DNA of 9,095 nt from CAZDUS01 sp044344495 (GCA_044344495.1 JBIJCW010000082.1:1-9095), one strand, 5' to 3'. Shown: positions 1-6,842, counted from the first letter of the stretch. Translations and numbers: made by a program. The notes: a model not told the origin generated them from the letters alone.

Positions 1-18
1 TAAACCACATAATAACAA

Positions 19-52
19 AGGCGTCCCCCCTTGTGGCGGGACGCCTCTTTTT
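19..52. terminator. Bidirectional intrinsic terminator downstream of fba
   Basis: A 9-bp perfect stem (AGGCGTCCC at 19-27 with GGGACGCCT at 38-46) encloses a 10-nt loop. On the minus strand the stem is followed by a T-rich tract (TTTGTTATTAT, reading from 19 downward), so it is correctly placed to end fba transcription about 40 bases after its stop codon. On the plus strand it is followed by TCTTTTT (46-52), so it could also stop transcripts entering from the left. Confidence 0.85.
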
Positions 53-85
53 CCGCCTGTGTCACCACAGGCACTCGAATCTCTC

Positions 86-1030
86 TCAAACCACCTTGCG
101 AACGGCGTCAAGTTGCCCGGCACTGCCGAGCTTCTCGTTCTTGTGCGCAATAAACTTCGCATATTCCTTCATGAAGACCTTGCCCGGCGGACGCAGATCG
201 AAGTTCTTCGGATCGTCACGGAACGCTTCGCGGTGCACGCGGCACCACACCAGACGGCCGTCAGTATCGATGTTGATCTTGGTCACACCCAGCGTTGCCG
301 CACGCTTGAATTCGTCGGCGTTGACACCCTTGGCGCCGCCCATCTGACCACCGGCGGCATTGATACGCGCCACCTCGTCCTGGGGAACGCTGCTGGACCC
401 GTGCATGACCAGCGCGAAGCCCGGCAAGCGCTTCTGGATCGCCGCCAACACATCAAAATGCAAACCCTGCGATCCCGTAAACTTGAACGCCCCGTGACTG
501 GTCCCGATCGCACAGGCCAAACTGTCACAACCGCTCTTCTTGACAAATTCCTCAGCCTGGGCCGGGTCGGTCAGTTTTGCATCCGCTTCCGCCACGGAAA
601 CGTGCTCCTCCACGCCGCCCAACTTGCCCAGTTCGGCCTCAACGCTGATGCCGCGTGCATGCGCCGCATCCACCACGCGCCTGGTAATCTCGATGTTCTT
701 CTCGAACGGCTCCGCACTGGCGTCAATCATCACCGAACTGTAGAACCCGCTCTGGATGCAGTCCATACAGGTGGCTTCATCGCCATGGTCCAGATGCACC
801 GCGAAGATCGCGTCCGGAAAGATCTCATCGGCCGCGCGAATCATCGCTTCGAGCATCTTCTTGTTGGTGTACTGGCGCGCCCCCTTGGACAACTGGATGA
901 TGAACGGCGCCTTGCTGTCAATGTTCCCCTGGAACAACCCCATTGTCTGCTCAAGGTTGTTGATATTGTAGGCCCCAATGGCGTACTTGCCATAGGCGTG
1001 TTTGAATAACTGTTTCGTCGCGACAATCAT
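86..1030 (-). CDS. fba: Class II fructose-bisphosphate aldolase
   Basis: Encodes a 314-residue cytosolic metal-dependent aldolase that cleaves fructose 1,6-bisphosphate to dihydroxyacetone phosphate and glyceraldehyde 3-phosphate (glycolysis and gluconeogenesis). Family signatures are in order: HLDHGD at 79-84 (D81 catalytic, H82 metal ligand), EAELG at 131-135, IGTSHG at 175-180 (H179 metal ligand), VMHGSSS at 208-214 (H210 metal ligand), and NIDTDGR at 253-259 for substrate and phosphate binding. The frame stays open 58 codons further upstream, to 1204. The ATG at 1030 is preferred because the family N-terminus (MIVATKQLFKHA) begins there, an AGGCAGGAAATC Shine-Dalgarno precedes it, and the longer version would run through the probable promoter. 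The gene is monocistronic, divergent from tcdA, and closed by a terminator hairpin. The signatures are family knowledge; residue roles are transferred from E. coli-type enzymes. Confidence 0.96.
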   Translation of the reverse strand: MIVATKQLFKHAYGKYAIGAYNINNLEQTMGLFQGNIDSKAPFIIQLSKGARQYTNKKMLEAMIRAADEIFPDAIFAVHLDHGDEATCMDCIQSGFYSSVMIDASAEPFEKNIEITRRVVDAAHARGISVEAELGKLGGVEEHVSVAEADAKLTDPAQAEEFVKKSGCDSLACAIGTSHGAFKFTGSQGLHFDVLAAIQKRLPGFALVMHGSSSVPQDEVARINAAGGQMGGAKGVNADEFKRAATLGVTKINIDTDGRLVWCRVHREAFRDDPKNFDLRPPGKVFMKEYAKFIAHKNEKLGSAGQLDAVRKVV

Positions 1031-1080
1031 GATTTCCTGCCTTCTTTGAACCGGTTCATTACTCAACCAAAGAGCCGCAT

Positions 1081-1108
1081 ACTCTAGGCGTTGCAGGCAA
1101 TCCGTCAA
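1081..1108 (-). promoter_or_regulatory. Candidate sigma70-type promoter of fba
   Basis: On the minus strand, TTGACG (1108-1103; 5 of 6 consensus) is followed after 16 bases by TAGAGT (1086-1081; 4 of 6). Transcription would start near 1074 and give a leader of about 45 bases before the fba ATG. An inverted repeat, TCAAT-N5-ATTGA (1105-1119), overlaps the -35 box and could be an operator. The call rests on sequence pattern only. Confidence 0.5.
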
Positions 1109-1143
1109 TGTTTTATTGATTTCACACTTTGACACATTTTGTA

Positions 1144-1182
1144 TTGCCAACACACACAGCCTCTTGGCAAGGTGCCTGCCAA
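1144..1182 (+). promoter_or_regulatory. Alternative hairpins around the tcdA ribosome-binding site
   Basis: Three short segments compete for pairing. TTGCCAA (1144-1150) and TGCCAA (1177-1182) are both complementary to the middle segment TTGGCAA (1164-1170). The middle-right hairpin has 6 bp and a 7-nt loop that contains most of the only purine-rich ribosome-site candidate (AAGGTG, 1169-1174), and it ends 3 bases before the tcdA ATG. The left-middle hairpin has 7 bp and a 13-nt loop and would leave GGTG single-stranded. The pairing is seen in the sequence; a regulatory role is inference. Confidence 0.35.
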
Positions 1183-1185
1183 CCC

Positions 1186-2019
1186 ATGACAACCCAGCCT
1201 TCACAACCGATCCCCTCCCGTGGCAATCTCTTCCACCGCACCTCCATGCTGGTCGGCAAAAATGCCATGACCGCCCTCTTTCAAACGCGGGTTGCCATCT
1301 TTGGTGTCGGCGGGGTCGGAGGCTGGTCCGCTGAAGCGCTCGTGCGTTCCGGCATCGGACATTTGCTTCTGGTCGACTCCGATACCATCTGCTCGACCAA
1401 CGTCAACCGCCAGATCCAGGCCACCGCACTGAACATCGGTAAGTCGAAGGTCGAGGAACTTCGCCGCCGCCTGCTGGAGATCAACCCTCACGCCCACATC
1501 GACACCCATCACGGGGCCTACAACGAACATACCGCCACGCAATTCGTCCTGGCCGACTTCGACTATGTCCTCGACGCCATCGACAGTCTCAAGAATAAGG
1601 TCCTGTTGATTAAACAGTGCATCGAAGCCGGTGTCACCGTCTATGCCTCCATGGGCGCCGCCGCCAAAATGGACCCGACGCTCGTTCGCGTGGCACCCCT
1701 CTCGAAAACCAAAATCTGCCCCCTCGCCCGCATGGTCCGCAAACGCCTCAACCGACTCGGTATCCCACAGGACTTCCTCTGTGTCTACAGCGAGGAAATG
1801 CCCCTCGACCCCGCCGAGGCATCCCTTTGCGGCACCGGCCAGTGCGCCTGCTCCCATGCCCCGTCATCTGACAACTCCGACTGGTGCGCTTTGAAAAAGC
1901 AGATCAACGGCACGGTGGTACACGTCACCGCCGTCTTTGGCCTAACCCTCGCCAGTATGGTCATCCGCGACATCGCCAACAAACACCCCCACTCGCCCGG
2001 CAAACCATCCGCCCCCTGA
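1186..2019 (+). CDS. tcdA: tRNA threonylcarbamoyladenosine dehydratase (TcdA/CsdL, YgdL family)
   Basis: Encodes a 277-residue E1/ThiF-fold enzyme that uses ATP to dehydrate t6A at tRNA position 37 to the cyclic hydantoin form ct6A, which improves decoding of ANN codons. The nucleotide-binding loop FGVGGVGGW lies at 39-47. DSD at 64-66 and NVNRQ at 72-76 supply the conserved Asp and Arg of the family. LDAIDSLKNK (129-138) is the Mg-ATP aspartate motif, and YASMGAAAKMDPT (153-165) is the TcdA-specific segment. A KTKICPLARMVRKRL stretch (174-188) and YSEE (201-204) also match YgdL proteins. The length is close to E. coli TcdA (about 268). The ATG at 1186 is chosen over the in-frame ATG at 1129, which would add 19 unconserved residues. 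The ribosome site (AAGGTG, 11 bases away) is weak. The gene is divergent from fba. ThiF and MoeB are less likely because the KMDPT and YSEE motifs are TcdA-type. Confidence 0.93.
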   Translation: MTTQPSQPIPSRGNLFHRTSMLVGKNAMTALFQTRVAIFGVGGVGGWSAEALVRSGIGHLLLVDSDTICSTNVNRQIQATALNIGKSKVEELRRRLLEINPHAHIDTHHGAYNEHTATQFVLADFDYVLDAIDSLKNKVLLIKQCIEAGVTVYASMGAAAKMDPTLVRVAPLSKTKICPLARMVRKRLNRLGIPQDFLCVYSEEMPLDPAEASLCGTGQCACSHAPSSDNSDWCALKKQINGTVVHVTAVFGLTLASMVIRDIANKHPHSPGKPSAP

Positions 2020-2100
2020 TCACCGCCGCGCAACCTGTTGATTCTTTCGCCTCCCCGGCCCCCTGTGTAGGCGCCCCACGCGACTCTTCGCCGTTCACAC

Positions 2101-2129
2101 TTGCCTGATGCGCCCGACGGGTGTAGAAA
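2101..2129 (+). promoter_or_regulatory. Candidate promoter for the glycogen synthase cluster
   Basis: TTGCCT (2101-2106) and TAGAAA (2124-2129) are separated by 17 bases, each matching 4 of 6 sigma70 consensus positions. They lie in the 136-bp gap after tcdA and would give a leader of roughly 20 bases. No terminator hairpin with a T-run is seen between tcdA and this site, so read-through from tcdA is also possible. Confidence 0.35.
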
Positions 2130-2145
2130 CATCCCCACAACCAAC

Positions 2146-2151
2146 GAGGTG
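2146..2151 (+). promoter_or_regulatory. Shine-Dalgarno that decides the glycogen synthase start
   Basis: GAGGTG lies 4 bases before the ATG at 2156. The spacing is slightly short, but the match is strong. The upstream in-frame ATG at 2108 has no comparable purine-rich site, and it overlaps the candidate promoter (2101-2129). Confidence 0.6.
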
Positions 2152-2155
2152 TAGG

Positions 2156-4003
2156 ATGGCAGCAATAAACGAAATATTGGCACACGCAGAGGGCGAACGG
2201 CACGAACTCGCCAGTTCATCCAAACCGCTCCTCTTCGAAATCGCATGGGAAGTCTGCCAGCAATTGGGCGGTATCTACACTGTCATCCGGTCCAAAGTCC
2301 CAAGCATTGTTGACCATTGGGGTTCTCGCTATTGCCTGATCGGCCCCTACAACCCCCAAACCTCCCAGGTGGAATTCGAGGAGGCTCAACCCTCGGGCTT
2401 CATGCGCGACGTCCTCAACGCGCTCCGGGATCAGGGAATCGAAGCCCACTACGGCCACTGGCTGATCACCGGACGCCCCCGCGTGGTCCTCCTGAACCCC
2501 AACTCCGCCACCGCCCAACTCGGCTTGGTCAAGTACCTCCTGTGGGAACACCACGACATCAGCATCCCGGGCGACGACCCCCTCATTAATCCAGTGGTCT
2601 CCTTCGGGTACTGCGTGGAACAATTCTTCCGGGCCGTCGCCAAGGTCCAGACAACACGCCGCCCCATCATCGCCCACTTCCATGAATGGATGGGCGGAAC
2701 GGCCATCCCCGAAATCCGCCGTGCCAATATCCCTCTGTCCATCGTCTTCACCACCCACGCCACCCTGCTCGGTCGCTACCTCGCCATGAACGACCCCTGG
2801 TTCTATGACCACGTCCCATTCTCGGACTGGGTGGCCGACTCCCGCCGCTTCAACATCGAGGCCCAAGTTCGCCTCGAACGCGCCGCCGCCCATGGAGCAC
2901 ACGTCTTCTCCACCGTCAGCGAAATCACCGGTTACGAATGCGAACACCTGATCGGCCGCAAGCCGGATGTGCTCCTGCCCAACGGCCTGAATATCGAACG
3001 GTTCGTTGCCCTCCATGAATTCCAGAACCTGCACCGAATCTACAAGGAGAAGATCAACGAATTCGTCATGGCCCACTTCTTCCCGAGTTATTCGTTCGAC
3101 CTAGATCGCACCTTGTATTTCTTCACCTCCGGACGTTTCGAGTACCGCAACAAGGGGTTCGACCTCACCCTCGAAGCCCTGGCCCGGCTAAACTGGCGCA
3201 TGAAACAGGCCGGCACCAACCAGACGGTCGTGTTCTTCATCATCACCCGTCAGCCCATCCGCTCCATCAACGCCGAGGCCCTGCGCCGTCGCGCCATGAT
3301 GCAGGAAATGCAGCATGACTGCCGGAGTATCGGCGACCAAATCGGCGAGCGCCTCTTCGTCGCCACCGCCAAGGGCAAGTTCCCGCCTCTCGAGGAACTC
3401 GTGGATGACTACTGGCGCCTGCGCCTGCGCCGCCTAATGCACGCCTGGCGCAACCCCAACATGCCCACCGTCGTCACCCACGACCTCATCGATGACTCAA
3501 GCGACGAAGTCCTCAACAAGATCCGCTCGGCCTCCCTCATCAACCTGCCCGGCGACCCGGTCAAGGTGGTCTATCACGCCGATTTCGTCACCACCAACGA
3601 CCCCCTGTTCGGCATGGACTACGACCAGTTTGTCCGCGGCTGTCACCTCGGCATCTTCCCGAGTTCCTACGAACCTTGGGGCTACGCCCCCCTGGAGTGC
3701 GCCGCACTCGGCCTGCCCTCCATCACCAGCAACCTCGCCGGCTTCGGCAACTACGTGGAACACCACATCCCGGAAAACAACAAGAACGGCCTCCTGGTCC
3801 TCAACCGCCGCTACGCCTCCTTCGACGAGTCCGCCAACCAACTCACGGACCGCCTATTCGACTTCCTCCTTCTGGACCGCCGCGAACGCATTGCCCAGCG
3901 CAACCGTGTGCAAAGCGTCTCCGAACATTTCGACTGGCATAACCTGGGCCGTTACTATACCGATGCCTACCACATGGTGTTGAAACGCACCGGTTTCGCC
4001 TAA
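2156..4003 (+). CDS. gys: Glycogen synthase, eukaryote-type (glycosyltransferase family 3, GYS-like)
   Basis: Encodes a 615-residue retaining glucosyltransferase that should extend alpha-1,4-glucan from UDP-glucose. It aligns from end to end with the animal/fungal GYS core rather than bacterial GlgA (GT5): FEIAWEVCQQLGGIYTVI (27-44), HFHEW (174-178), TTHATLLGRYL (199-209), LLPNGLNIERF (273-283), LHEFQNLH (286-293), SGRFEYRNKG (325-334), THDLIDDSSD (441-450), VRGCHLGIFPSSYEPWGY (493-510) and NLAGFG (526-531). E506 and E514 are the probable catalytic-site glutamates. An arginine cluster, DRRERIAQRNR (574-584), corresponds to the glucose-6-phosphate-sensing helix of eukaryotic enzymes. The phosphorylated N- and C-terminal tails of animal enzymes are absent, and the protein stops about 15 residues after the LGRYY motif. 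The ATG at 2156 has GAGGTG 4 bases upstream; an in-frame ATG at 2108 would add 16 residues with no support. The AraD-like gene follows after 46 bases. Confidence 0.95.
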   Translation: MAAINEILAHAEGERHELASSSKPLLFEIAWEVCQQLGGIYTVIRSKVPSIVDHWGSRYCLIGPYNPQTSQVEFEEAQPSGFMRDVLNALRDQGIEAHYGHWLITGRPRVVLLNPNSATAQLGLVKYLLWEHHDISIPGDDPLINPVVSFGYCVEQFFRAVAKVQTTRRPIIAHFHEWMGGTAIPEIRRANIPLSIVFTTHATLLGRYLAMNDPWFYDHVPFSDWVADSRRFNIEAQVRLERAAAHGAHVFSTVSEITGYECEHLIGRKPDVLLPNGLNIERFVALHEFQNLHRIYKEKINEFVMAHFFPSYSFDLDRTLYFFTSGRFEYRNKGFDLTLEALARLNWRMKQAGTNQTVVFFIITRQPIRSINAEALRRRAMMQEMQHDCRSIGDQIGERLFVATAKGKFPPLEELVDDYWRLRLRRLMHAWRNPNMPTVVTHDLIDDSSDEVLNKIRSASLINLPGDPVKVVYHADFVTTNDPLFGMDYDQFVRGCHLGIFPSSYEPWGYAPLECAALGLPSITSNLAGFGNYVEHHIPENNKNGLLVLNRRYASFDESANQLTDRLFDFLLLDRRERIAQRNRVQSVSEHFDWHNLGRYYTDAYHMVLKRTGFA

Positions 4004-4049
4004 CCAAATACACCCCGGTCAACGGGGCGGAATAACGAGGATTGAACTT

Positions 4050-4727
4050 ATGCTACTCGAACCCCTGCGCCGTGATGTGTGCCTGGCCGTCATCCGTCTT
4101 CAACGTCACCTGACGACATGCGCCCCCGCCTTGGTCAGCGGCATTGACCGCGAACGCGGAGTCGTGGCTGTGGCCCTTGTCCCAACCCCGCCGGCCGAGT
4201 TGGATACAACCCAGGTGTCCCTCCTGGACCTGGGCGGACGGGTCATTGAAGGATCACCTCCCCCCATCCCGGAGACCGCCACCCATCTGGCACTTTACAA
4301 TGTATTCCTTGGCATCGGCGGCATTACCCATGCCCACAGCCCTCACGCCACCATGTTCGCCCAGGCAGGCCGCCCGATTCCCTGCCTTGGGGTCACGCAC
4401 GCAGATCGGTTCCGTGGCGAAATCCCGATCACCCGCGCCTTGCGAAAACCGGAAATGGAGGGCAACTACGGACATGGCATGGGACTAGTCATCCATGAAC
4501 GCTTCTCCCGCCTGAACCCCATGGAGACTCCCGCCGTCCTCCTACTGCATCACGGCCCCTTCACCTGGGGCCCCTCTGCAGCCGCGGCCGCCGCCAACAG
4601 CATCGCCTTGGAAGAAGTTGCCACACTGGCCTTCGGCACCCTGCAACTGAACCCGTCGCAATGCCCCATCCCGACACCCCTTCATGACTGGCATTTAGCG
4701 AACCTTCAGAATGCCGGCCGCCCGTGA
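4050..4727 (+). CDS. AraD-like class II aldolase/adducin-family protein (L-ribulose-5-phosphate 4-epimerase homologue)
   Basis: Encodes a 225-residue cytosolic protein of the class II aldolase/epimerase fold, closest by eye to L-ribulose-5-phosphate 4-epimerase (E. coli AraD, 231 residues). The metal site is intact: H94 and H96 in THAHSPHAT (93-101) and H168 in HHGPFTWG (167-174). The THAD motif (116-119) keeps the probable acid/base Asp, and LEEVA (187-191) also matches. The phosphate-binding elements of AraD are not conserved. The GN-S segment reads ALVS (27-30), the KPSG loop reads LVPTP (43-47), and the SSD triplet reads IPE (73-75). The C-terminal catalytic tyrosine region is missing because the chain ends at LANLQNAGRP. 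It may therefore act on a non-phosphorylated or differently bound substrate, or be a divergent epimerase. GAGG lies 9 bases before the ATG, and the stop overlaps the trmL GTG by 4 bases. Family is confident; the exact reaction is not. Confidence 0.8.
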   Translation: MLLEPLRRDVCLAVIRLQRHLTTCAPALVSGIDRERGVVAVALVPTPPAELDTTQVSLLDLGGRVIEGSPPPIPETATHLALYNVFLGIGGITHAHSPHATMFAQAGRPIPCLGVTHADRFRGEIPITRALRKPEMEGNYGHGMGLVIHERFSRLNPMETPAVLLLHHGPFTWGPSAAAAAANSIALEEVATLAFGTLQLNPSQCPIPTPLHDWHLANLQNAGRP

Positions 4728-5266
4728 AACATTCGCATACACGGCAATCGCCCCTCACCTTCCACTGGCCGCACCCTCCCCTGCGTGTGGCCCTCGTGGA
4801 ACCGGAAATCCCGCCAAACACCGGCAACATCGCACGCCTGTGCGCCGCCACCCAAACCCCGCTCCATCTCGTCGGCAAAGCGGGGTTTCGCCTCACGGAC
4901 TCCCAGGTGCGACGTGCCGGCCTCGATTACTGGGATTCCGTCGACCTCGTGCGTCATTCAGCCCTGTCCGACTTCGAAACCGCCGTGACCGGCCAAAGGA
5001 TGTTTCTTTTCAGCACACGCGGCCCGACGGCTTACACCGCCGTGACCTATCGCCCTGGCGATTTCCTCGTGTTCGGCCCGGAATCCAAGGGGTTGCCCGA
5101 TGATCTCCTGGACCGCCACCCCGGTAACGTACTCACCATTCCCATGCAGACCGAACACGTCCGTTCGCTGAACCTTGCCACCGCCGTCGGCATCGTGCTA
5201 TACGAAGCACTCCGACAGATCAATGCGAGTTCCTTATGCAGTGGCGATTCGGATGGAATCCTATAA
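4724..5266 (+). CDS. trmL: tRNA (cytidine/uridine-34-2'-O)-methyltransferase TrmL
   Basis: Encodes a 180-residue SPOUT (SpoU-class) methyltransferase that methylates the ribose of wobble nucleotide 34 in tRNA-Leu isoacceptors using S-adenosylmethionine. EPEIPPNTGNIARLC (26-40) is motif 1 with the conserved Asn and Arg. FGPESKGLP (117-125) is motif 2. IPM (139-141) followed by RSLNLATAV (147-155) is motif 3, which forms the trefoil-knot cofactor site. RRAGLDYW (63-70) is typical of the TrmL (YibK) subgroup and absent from larger TrmH/RlmB proteins. The start is a GTG at 4724 within the 4-bp overlap GTGA with the previous gene, which suggests translational coupling. It gives about 19 residues more than E. 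coli TrmL, rich in His and Pro. A shorter start at a non-ATG codon near residue 20 cannot be excluded. The 3' end overlaps the permease gene by 31 bases. Confidence 0.94.
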   Translation: MKHSHTRQSPLTFHWPHPPLRVALVEPEIPPNTGNIARLCAATQTPLHLVGKAGFRLTDSQVRRAGLDYWDSVDLVRHSALSDFETAVTGQRMFLFSTRGPTAYTAVTYRPGDFLVFGPESKGLPDDLLDRHPGNVLTIPMQTEHVRSLNLATAVGIVLYEALRQINASSLCSGDSDGIL

Positions 5267-6837
5267 CAATCAAGCGCTGGCGGCGTTTCCGCGACATGAA
5301 ACGCGCTTGGTGGTCTTTCCGCATTCTGGTCGTTTTGTACACCCTTAGCCTGTTCGCGGAACTCCTGTGCGGCAACACGCCCATCTATGTCCGCTTCAAC
5401 GGGCACTCCTACTTTCCCCTCCTTCGTTACTATCCTGAATCCACCTTCCTGCCCGACGGCCGTCACACACGCCCCGACTACAAACTCCTGAGCCTATCGC
5501 CCTCGTTCTGCAACCAGTCCGGCAACGGCATGCTCTTCCCTCCCCTTCCCTATGGCCCCTACGAAATCATTGACCCCGCCACCATCCCCCTCCCCAATGC
5601 CTTGGAAATCAGCTTCCACCCGCAACTCCGGATCGGTTCGGTCAATATCCGCCGCGACTGGACCGTGGATACCTCGCTCAACGCCGGCACATTCTTCAAC
5701 CACCCCGATCCGGAAGTTCACGGCCTCAGCCTGACCAATTTCTGGAAACCAGATGCCGCCCTCATTGAGGCCGTGGAAGCCAGGTTCCGCAACACCGGAA
5801 CCCCTGCACTCAGCACGTCCTGCCAGCCTCTCACCGGCACAACCCTCCCTGTGGAGATATCCCTTTCCGAGTTCACACCGCGGTCGTCCCCTCCAGCCAC
5901 CATCCGCCTGACCCTGCGTGAACGCCTGCCCGCCAGCACGACACCGGGAACCGTCTCTCTTAGTGAAAGTCTGGAACCGACCACCATCAACTTCCCCGGC
6001 TGGGCCCGGCTGGATCCGGAAACCCGGACGCACCTCATAGACCTGGCTGCACGCCGCCTCAGTCATCCCACCGGAAAGGAAACCGTCAGGATCGATGGAA
6101 CCCCCTATGATGTGCAGGTCAATCGCCCCGAGGTTACCTGGCCCTTCCGACCGATCCGCGGCCATTGGATGGGCATCGATACCGCCGGCCGCGATGTGCT
6201 GGCTCGCATCCTGTACGGACTGCGAACCTCCATGACCTTCGGCCTCCTGCTGGTTCTCCTGTCCATGACCCTTGGAACCCTCCTAGGTGCCATTCAAGGC
6301 TATTTCGGCGGCGGCGCCGACTTCCTCGGCCAGCGTCTCACGGAAATCTGGAATGCGCTTCCCTTCCTCTACGTGATGATCCTTCTGGGCGCCGTCTATG
6401 GGCGAAGTTTCCTTCTCCTGCTGTTCTGCTATGCCATCTTTAATTGGATCGGCATCTCCTACTACGTCCGCGCTGAATTCCTCCGCCTACGCCATCTCCC
6501 GTTCGTCGAGGCCGCCCGCGCCACCGGGCTCCCGCACCGGAAGATCATCTTCCGCCATATCCTGCCCAATGCCCTCACCCCATTGATCACGTTCTTCCCC
6601 TTCCAACTGGTCGGCGCCATTGGCGCCCTGGCCGCCCTCGATTACCTCGGGTTCGGCCTGCCCCCGCCCACCCCAAGTTGGGGCGAACTGCTTCAACAAG
6701 CCCATCAGTTCCGGTGGGCCTGGTGGCTCATCCTGTACCCCTCCCTCGCCCTGTTCGGCGTCATGCTGCTGGGCGTCTTCATCGGCGAGGGTATCCGCAA
6801 CGCCTACGACCCACGCCGCTACACACGTTTTGAGTAA
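5236..6837 (+). CDS. yejE: Oligopeptide/microcin C-type ABC transporter permease, YejE-like, with a large periplasmic insertion
   Basis: Encodes a 533-residue inner-membrane permease. The N-terminus (WRRFRDMKRAWWSF at 15-28, then one membrane helix at about 29-45 ending LFAELL) and the following RFNGHSYFPLL (53-63) match E. coli YejE closely. GIDTAGRDVLARILYGLR (313-330) opens the transmembrane MetI domain, with helices at about 331-355, 373-388, 391-409, 447-472 and 495-518. The EAA loop that docks on the ATPases is at 425-445 (EAARATGLPHRK, then HILPN). YejE of E. coli is about 341 residues. The extra length is an insertion of about 190 residues (about 110-305) in the first periplasmic loop, predicted soluble and strand-rich. 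The ATG at 5236 overlaps trmL by 31 bases and lacks a strong ribosome site, but residues 8-20 match the family, so it is preferred over the ATG at 5296. The partner permease (YejB/DppB type) is not in the window. Confidence 0.92.
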   Translation: MQWRFGWNPITIKRWRRFRDMKRAWWSFRILVVLYTLSLFAELLCGNTPIYVRFNGHSYFPLLRYYPESTFLPDGRHTRPDYKLLSLSPSFCNQSGNGMLFPPLPYGPYEIIDPATIPLPNALEISFHPQLRIGSVNIRRDWTVDTSLNAGTFFNHPDPEVHGLSLTNFWKPDAALIEAVEARFRNTGTPALSTSCQPLTGTTLPVEISLSEFTPRSSPPATIRLTLRERLPASTTPGTVSLSESLEPTTINFPGWARLDPETRTHLIDLAARRLSHPTGKETVRIDGTPYDVQVNRPEVTWPFRPIRGHWMGIDTAGRDVLARILYGLRTSMTFGLLLVLLSMTLGTLLGAIQGYFGGGADFLGQRLTEIWNALPFLYVMILLGAVYGRSFLLLLFCYAIFNWIGISYYVRAEFLRLRHLPFVEAARATGLPHRKIIFRHILPNALTPLITFFPFQLVGAIGALAALDYLGFGLPPPTPSWGELLQQAHQFRWAWWLILYPSLALFGVMLLGVFIGEGIRNAYDPRRYTRFE

Positions 6838-6842
6838 TCCCC

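Noticed and set aside
59..1009. Long plus-strand open frame (316 codons) opposite fba
   Set aside because: It lies entirely antisense to a confidently identified aldolase, has no ribosome site or recognisable motifs, and is the expected shadow of GC-rich codon use.
1129..1134. TTGACA as a plus-strand -35 box for tcdA
   Set aside because: The hexamer is perfect, but the -10 position 17 bases on is a CACACA tract with no match to TATAAT. Shifting the spacing by one or two bases does not help.
2216..3076. 286-codon minus-strand open frame inside glycogen synthase
   Set aside because: Antisense to a well-conserved catalytic protein. Its Gly/Val/Asp-rich composition mirrors the sense codons, and no start signal is seen.
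4013..4027. CCCCG-GTCAA-CGGGG hairpin after the glycogen synthase gene
   Set aside because: The stem is only 5 bp and is followed by CGGAATAACG with no T-run, so it is not an intrinsic terminator. It might act as a minor mRNA processing or stability element.
5494..6165. 223-codon minus-strand open frame opposite the permease insertion
   Set aside because: I considered it because the insertion is unusual, but the plus frame continues unbroken into conserved YejE sequence on both sides. The antisense frame has no motif or ribosome site.
5236..6837. Fusion or frameshift as the cause of the long permease
   Set aside because: A single uninterrupted frame runs through the N-terminal helix, the insertion and the MetI domain, and the additional segment has the same codon style as its neighbours. 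An in-frame insertion is the better explanation.
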